From Bacteroidales bacterium UBA1797 (lineage in GTDB: Bacteria; Bacteroidota; Bacteroidia; Bacteroidales; VadinHA17), in the NCBI GenBank assembly GCA_002319885.1, contig DCFT01000138.1, positions 1 to 25,593 on the forward strand: DNA of 25,593 nucleotides, read 5' to 3'. The translations under genes and the position numbers were made by a program. Under the pieces are notes generated by a model that was not told the DNA's origin, did no database searches, and saw only the letters and a list, made by a program, of their open reading frames with translations. This document shows positions 24,520-25,593 of this stretch, in pieces (position 1 is the stretch's first letter; each line of letters opens with the position of its first letter).

Positions 24520-24553
24520 TATGTAGGAACGTTGCATGCAACGTTCCTACATA
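24520..24553. repeat. Perfect 34-bp palindrome between activase and dehydratase
   Basis: The sequence is fully self-complementary about its centre, GTTGCATGCAAC. The arms begin TATGTAGGAAC and mirror exactly. It starts 5 bp after the activase stop and ends 43 bp before the dehydratase ATG. In RNA it would form a long stem. It resembles dispersed REP-like palindromes with a GTTGCATGCAAC core seen in other bacteria. Confidence 0.95.
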
Positions 24554-24558
24554 GGTTC

Positions 24559-25359
24559 TCATCCTCCGATTTTTACCGGAATTCCTGTCTCCATGAAAAA
24601 TTTTTTAATTATCTGCATTTTTTCTTTTTCCGGTGGTTCAACATTTCCCATACTGTAAGGAATATTGAATCTCCTATATTTTGAAGATCCGATTTTGTGA
24701 AAAGGAAGAAGATTAATCTTTTTTAATGACTCTGTTTTTGTTGTAGTAATAAACTGTCTCAGTCTGTTCAGATGCTCCTGATCATCATTATAACCTGGAA
24801 TGACCGGAATTCTCACTATTATGTCTCTGCCACTCTCAAGCAAAAGCAGGTAATTATCAAGAATAGTTCTGTTAGAGACCCCGGTTAGTTCAATATGTTT
24901 TGTATCATCAAGGTGTTTAATGTCGAAAAGGAAAAGGTCGGTGAATGGAATTATTGATTCAAAATTTTCTTTTACCGCATAACCTGAAGTGTCAACTGCT
25001 GTATGGTATCCGTATTCCTTACATGCTTTTAATGCATCAAACAGAAATTCAAACTGATGCATAGGTTCTCCACCTGAAAATGTTACCCCCCCTTTTGACT
25101 GATTCATGAAAACCTCCTCCTTACCAAGAATTCCAAGCATAGTGCCAACCGTGTAGAATTTCCCTACTTCCTCATTACTATTGAATTCCTTGTCACCTAC
25201 CCTGTTATGCTTAACCACTGTTTCCTGAAAAGGAGATATTCCCTCCGGATTATGGCACCACAAACAGCTCAGTGGGCACCCTTTCATAAAGAATGTCACT
25301 CTGATCCCGGGACCATCATGAATCGAATATCTTTTAACGCTGAAAATGAGTCCTTTCAT
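24559..25359 (-). CDS. Glycyl radical enzyme activating protein (radical SAM), without ferredoxin insert
   Basis: A 266-residue radical SAM enzyme that installs the glycyl radical on the downstream HypD. The N-terminus reads SIHDGPGIRVTFFMKGC. The [4Fe-4S] cysteines are Cys28, Cys32 and Cys35 (CPLSCLWC), followed by HNPEG. GGVTFSGGEP is the SAM-binding motif, with DTSGY, FDIKHLD and RIPVIPGYND downstream. Activases of most dehydratase and lyase glycyl radical enzymes have a two-cluster ferredoxin insert between HNPEG and the GGE motif. Here that region (about residues 40-90) has no cysteine, so the enzyme resembles PFL-activase in having one cluster. It precedes hypD by 82 bp. Confidence 0.93.
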   Translation of the reverse strand: MKGLIFSVKRYSIHDGPGIRVTFFMKGCPLSCLWCHNPEGISPFQETVVKHNRVGDKEFNSNEEVGKFYTVGTMLGILGKEEVFMNQSKGGVTFSGGEPMHQFEFLFDALKACKEYGYHTAVDTSGYAVKENFESIIPFTDLFLFDIKHLDDTKHIELTGVSNRTILDNYLLLLESGRDIIVRIPVIPGYNDDQEHLNRLRQFITTTKTESLKKINLLPFHKIGSSKYRRFNIPYSMGNVEPPEKEKMQIIKKFFMETGIPVKIGG

Positions 25360-25593
25360 TAGAAAGTGAATATAACTAAAACAAATATTTGTATTGGAGA
25401 TTAAATATGTCCTATTCTACAAATCAGAATAAAACCAAGGTTAAAAACTATAGAACATCAGACAACAGTAGAGCCTTCTGCCAAGGCGTTGCATCATGAA
25501 TTGATATCTAAGTTTTGCTAACATCATAATATTAAAGAAGGGTGCAAGTTAAATAATTCTGATGAGTGTTAAAAATAATAAGAAAAAAGAATT

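Noticed and set aside
25407..25499. 30-codon plus-strand ORF with GGAGA six bases before its ATG
   Set aside because: Short, polar, without recognisable motif, and one ribosome-binding-like site is weak evidence in a phylum that rarely relies on it; conservation in relatives would be needed.

Overview
The window looks like chromosomal DNA of an AT-rich Bacteroidota, probably a Bacteroidales-type anaerobe or facultative anaerobe. This is inferred from gene content: several lipoproteins with a clear lipobox, a GH29 fucosidase lipoprotein, DUF1080 and Tat-exported Gfo/Idh/MocA proteins, a DUF4907-like lipoprotein, a fused SpmA/SpmB protein, and a textbook Bacteroidota promoter (TTTG-N19-TATTTTTG) at 6932-6962. 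No rRNA, tRNA or CRISPR array was seen. Twenty intact protein genes and one decayed gene end cover most of the sequence.

Layout. (1) 43-6717, minus strand: SpmAB-like membrane protein, GntP-family permease, glycerate 2-kinase, then, after a 22-copy heptamer array, a lipoprotein with a molybdopterin-oxidoreductase-like fold, a secreted ABM-domain protein and a zinc alcohol dehydrogenase. A KDPG/KDG aldolase (6980-7654) diverges from this block. Together they suggest sugar-acid or glycerate catabolism. (2) 7799-14423, minus strand: a carbohydrate operon of a Tat-exported oxidoreductase, a 1143-residue HEAT-repeat protein with two DUF1080 (3-keto-glycoside hydrolase-type) domains, and a GH29 fucosidase. 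A 441-bp element with hairpin-containing terminal inverted repeats and a Vsr-like DUF559 nuclease gene sits between the last two. (3) 14718-17774, minus strand: a ROK sugar kinase and a FucP-like permease, with a hexamer array just before the permease start, the decayed end of a second permease, and a small lipoprotein. (4) 18164-22049: malic enzyme (plus), a cytidylate-kinase-like protein (minus), and an NfeD/SPFH membrane pair (plus). (5) 22107-25359, minus strand: a glycyl radical activating enzyme followed by a glycyl radical enzyme that keeps every active-site residue I remember for trans-4-hydroxy-L-proline dehydratase.

Biologically the window combines host- or plant-glycan use (fucosidase, proposed oxidative cleavage through 3-keto-glycosides, sugar kinase and permease), sugar-acid/glycerate metabolism, and anaerobic hydroxyproline fermentation. 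The least explained parts are short repeats: the nuclease-bearing inverted-repeat element, two in-register tandem arrays at gene borders, two palindromes each built from six heptamers, a perfect 34-bp palindrome between activase and dehydratase, and two consecutive large-loop hairpins. The nuclease element is the best candidate for an undescribed mobile system.
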